From DASPKW01 sp038244055 (GTDB lineage: Bacteria; Planctomycetota; Phycisphaerae; Tepidisphaerales; Tepidisphaeraceae), in the NCBI GenBank assembly GCA_038244055.1, contig JBBRTW010000104.1, positions 1 through 17,166 on the forward strand: DNA of 17,166 nt. The letters are read 5' to 3'. The notes under the pieces are model-generated. The model worked only from the letters and a program-made list of their open reading frames with translations, was not told the DNA's origin and searched no databases. Positions 15,790 through 17,166 of this stretch are shown here, in pieces. Both the position numbers and the translations under genes were made by a program. Position 1 is the stretch's first letter. Every line of letters begins with the position of its first letter.

Positions 15790-15917
15790 GTCATTCTGAG
15801 GGAGCTTCAGGCGACGGAAGAATCTGGCTTTTACGGATTGGCCTGTAGTTGGTCTGCACGGCGGGCCAATACGGATCGGCTAGATTCTTCGGGTCGCATA
15901 GCTCCCCTCAGAATGAC
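15790..15917. repeat. MITE-like inverted-repeat element, copy B
   Basis: A 128-bp element with 36-bp inverted ends (15790-15825 and 15882-15917), the left one nearly identical to that of copy A. Its right arm has diverged more. The interior has its own inverted repeat (TACGGATTGGCC against GGCCAATACGGA), so the whole element could fold into a long double-stem cruciform or RNA hairpin. With copy A it flanks mnmE. Confidence 0.8.
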
Positions 15918-15927
15918 GGTGACGACA

Positions 15928-16025
15928 TGACGGCCGATCACCGATCACGGACAACGGACAACGGACAACGGACGACGGACAACGGACAACGGACAACTGA
16001 CCAAGAACAATTGACAATTGACAAA
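15928..16025. repeat. Heptad tandem array (GGACAAC type)
   Basis: Fourteen 7-bp units run in register: TGACGGC, CGATCAC twice, GGACAAC three times, GGACGAC, GGACAAC three times, TGACCAA, GAACAAT, TGACAAT, TGACAAA. The unit drifts gradually from the G-rich to the A-rich end. It is the longest of the window's heptad arrays in unit number. Confidence 0.85.
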
Positions 16026-16084
16026 GAACTTTCATCTTCCCAATCCCGCGTCGTGGCGGTAAGGTGAATCACATTCAACTTTAC

Positions 16085-16090
16085 GGGAGG
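16085..16090 (+). promoter_or_regulatory. Shine-Dalgarno of the DUF3352-like gene
   Basis: GGGAGG lies 6 nt before the ATG at 16097 and supports that start, which also begins a signal peptide. Confidence 0.7.
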
Positions 16091-16096
16091 ATCATC

Positions 16097-17166
16097 ATGC
16101 GCTTGCGTCTTCAGATCGCGGTATGTTTCGCGGCGTTGTTTTCGCTCGTGTTGTCTCGTGCGGCTCAGGCGCAGCCCCTGGCCGATCGCGTGCCGGAGGG
16201 GGCGCTGTTGTACATCGGGTGGAGCGGGGCGGACTCGATGGGGCCGGGGTATGCCGGCTCGCATCTCAAGGCGGTGCTTGAGGAATCCGAAATTCCCAAG
16301 CTCATCAATCAATCGATCCCGGCATTCTTGAAAAAGCTGGGGGCCAAGGAGCCGCAGGTCGAACAGATCGCGGGAATGGTCTCGGCGATCGGCGGGCCGA
16401 TGTGGCGGCATCCCACCGCCATTTATCTCGGCGGCATGGTGCCGAATCCCAATGGCCCGCCCACGCCCGTCTTCGCGCTGCTGTGCGATGCGGGCGATGA
16501 GGGCAAGGCGCTGGCCGATGTGTTGCGCAATATTCTCGCCGGTGCCCGCCCGCCTTATGAGATCAAGGTCGATGAACAGGGCGGCTCGGTGGCCGTCTAC
16601 GCGGGCATCCCCAACTACGGCGCGGGCAAGAAGCCGGCGGCGGCGCTGGCGCAGTCGAAGGCCTTCACGGCCGCCATGGCGAATGTCGGCAAGGACCCGG
16701 TCTTCGCCGTTTATTTCGACATGGAAGCGACCTTGAAGCTGGTCGATACCATGCTCCCGCCCAACAGCCCGCCGGCGGCGCAGTGGGCGAAGATTCGCGA
16801 TGCGATCGGGCTGGCGAGCATCAAGCGCGTCGCCGTCTCGGCCGGGTTTGAAGGGAAGGACTGGCAGACGCAGGCCTTCATCGATGCGCCCGCGCCGCGG
16901 CAGGGCGCGCTGGCGGGGCTGTTCAATGCCAAGCCCGTCAGCGATGAGATGTACAAGGCGATCCCGCAAAGCGTCACGCTGGCGACGGCCGGGCGGTTTG
17001 ACCTGGGCGGATTCCTCAACGCGATCCGCAGCGCCGTCGTTCAGATCGAGCCGCGGGCCGGCGCGGATATCGAGAAGGGCCTGGCGCAGGTGCGCGAATC
17101 GACCGGTATCGATATTGAAAAAGACCTGCTCGCGCCGCTGGGCGATGAATGGGCCATGTACAGCGA
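16097..17166 (+). CDS. Exported DUF3352-like protein, 3' end beyond the window
   Basis: The frame is open from 16097 to the last base (356 codons visible, no stop), so the gene is cut by the window edge. Residues 1-26 are a signal peptide (MRLRLQIAVCFAALFSLVLS, then RAAQAQ), so the product is exported or a lipid-free envelope protein. DRVPEGALLYIGWSG follows, which with the later GRFDLGGFLNAIRSAV and LGDEWAMY resembles DUF3352-type planctomycete proteins built from repeated alpha/beta units. No catalytic motif is visible and the function is unknown. It has a strong Shine-Dalgarno and no obvious operon partner in view. The family call rests on pattern memory and is moderate; the coding call is firm. 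Confidence 0.8.
   Translation, partial: MRLRLQIAVCFAALFSLVLSRAAQAQPLADRVPEGALLYIGWSGADSMGPGYAGSHLKAVLEESEIPKLINQSIPAFLKKLGAKEPQVEQIAGMVSAIGGPMWRHPTAIYLGGMVPNPNGPPTPVFALLCDAGDEGKALADVLRNILAGARPPYEIKVDEQGGSVAVYAGIPNYGAGKKPAAALAQSKAFTAAMANVGKDPVFAVYFDMEATLKLVDTMLPPNSPPAAQWAKIRDAIGLASIKRVAVSAGFEGKDWQTQAFIDAPAPRQGALAGLFNAKPVSDEMYKAIPQSVTLATAGRFDLGGFLNAIRSAVVQIEPRAGADIEKGLAQVRESTGIDIEKDLLAPLGDEWAMYS

Larger units (their letters stand above)
15669..16096. other. Gap downstream of mnmE
   Basis: No gene was found in these 428 bp. About 15669-15789 is unstructured. It is followed by inverted-repeat element copy B (15790-15917) and a heptad array (15928-16025). TTGACA hexamers formed by the end of the array (16011-16016 and 16018-16023) could serve as -35 boxes for the next gene, but no good -10 box follows at the right distance. 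Confidence 0.6.

Noticed and set aside
14131..15917. Composite transposon carrying mnmE
   Set aside because: The flanking elements carry no transposase, no target duplication was seen, and mnmE is at its conserved place next to yidC.

Overview
The window looks like chromosomal DNA of a planctomycete, perhaps from the Phycisphaerae side of the phylum. This is inferred from gene content, not from a database search. The pointers are a surface protein opening with a LEPR-XLL type motif (SLEARQMMAV), a DUF1501 + DUF1800 pair, a PEP-CTERM protein, a planctomycete-style divergent MnmE, high GC, and large gaps filled with short tandem repeats. No phage, plasmid, IS transposase, CRISPR array, rRNA or tRNA was recognised.

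Layout. 1-928: gene-poor, with a 13-bp inverted repeat, a heptad repeat, a strong intrinsic terminator and a promoter. 929-3322 (+): subtilisin-like protease with a PPC-like domain and a predicted seven-bladed propeller. 3319-3530: array of 36-bp palindromic repeats filling the whole gap to the next gene. 3531-4874 (+): N-succinylarginine dihydrolase (astB) without other ast genes. 4884-4907: hairpin between convergent genes. 4942-5643 (-): PEP-CTERM secreted protein. 5644-6248: divergent regulatory gap. 6249-7661 and 7762-10611 (+): Tat-exported DUF1501 protein and a multidomain DUF1800 protein carrying dockerin and CHRD domains, probably one operon. 10883-11632 (+): metallophosphoesterase. 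11821-13938 (+): YidC. 14274-15668 (+): mnmE with an in-frame amber codon, with a similar ~126-bp inverted-repeat element on each side. 16097 to the window end (+): exported DUF3352-like protein, cut by the edge.

How it fits together. The left two thirds is mainly an envelope/secretome region: protease, PEP-CTERM protein, DUF1501/DUF1800 pair. The right third is housekeeping, with the widely conserved yidC-mnmE neighbourhood, and then another exported protein. Four exported-protein genes have strong Shine-Dalgarno sequences, whereas astB, the phosphoesterase, yidC and mnmE show none convincing.

Most worth a second look: the TAG codon exactly at the helical-domain/G-domain border of mnmE, together with a lost G4 motif and a changed C-terminal CIGK motif; the repeat ecology (36-bp palindromic array, 18-bp tandem array, paired MITE-like elements, and tandem arrays that all have 7-bp periods but unrelated units); and the dockerin-CHRD-DUF1800 protein next to a possibly cohesin-like PEP-CTERM protein.
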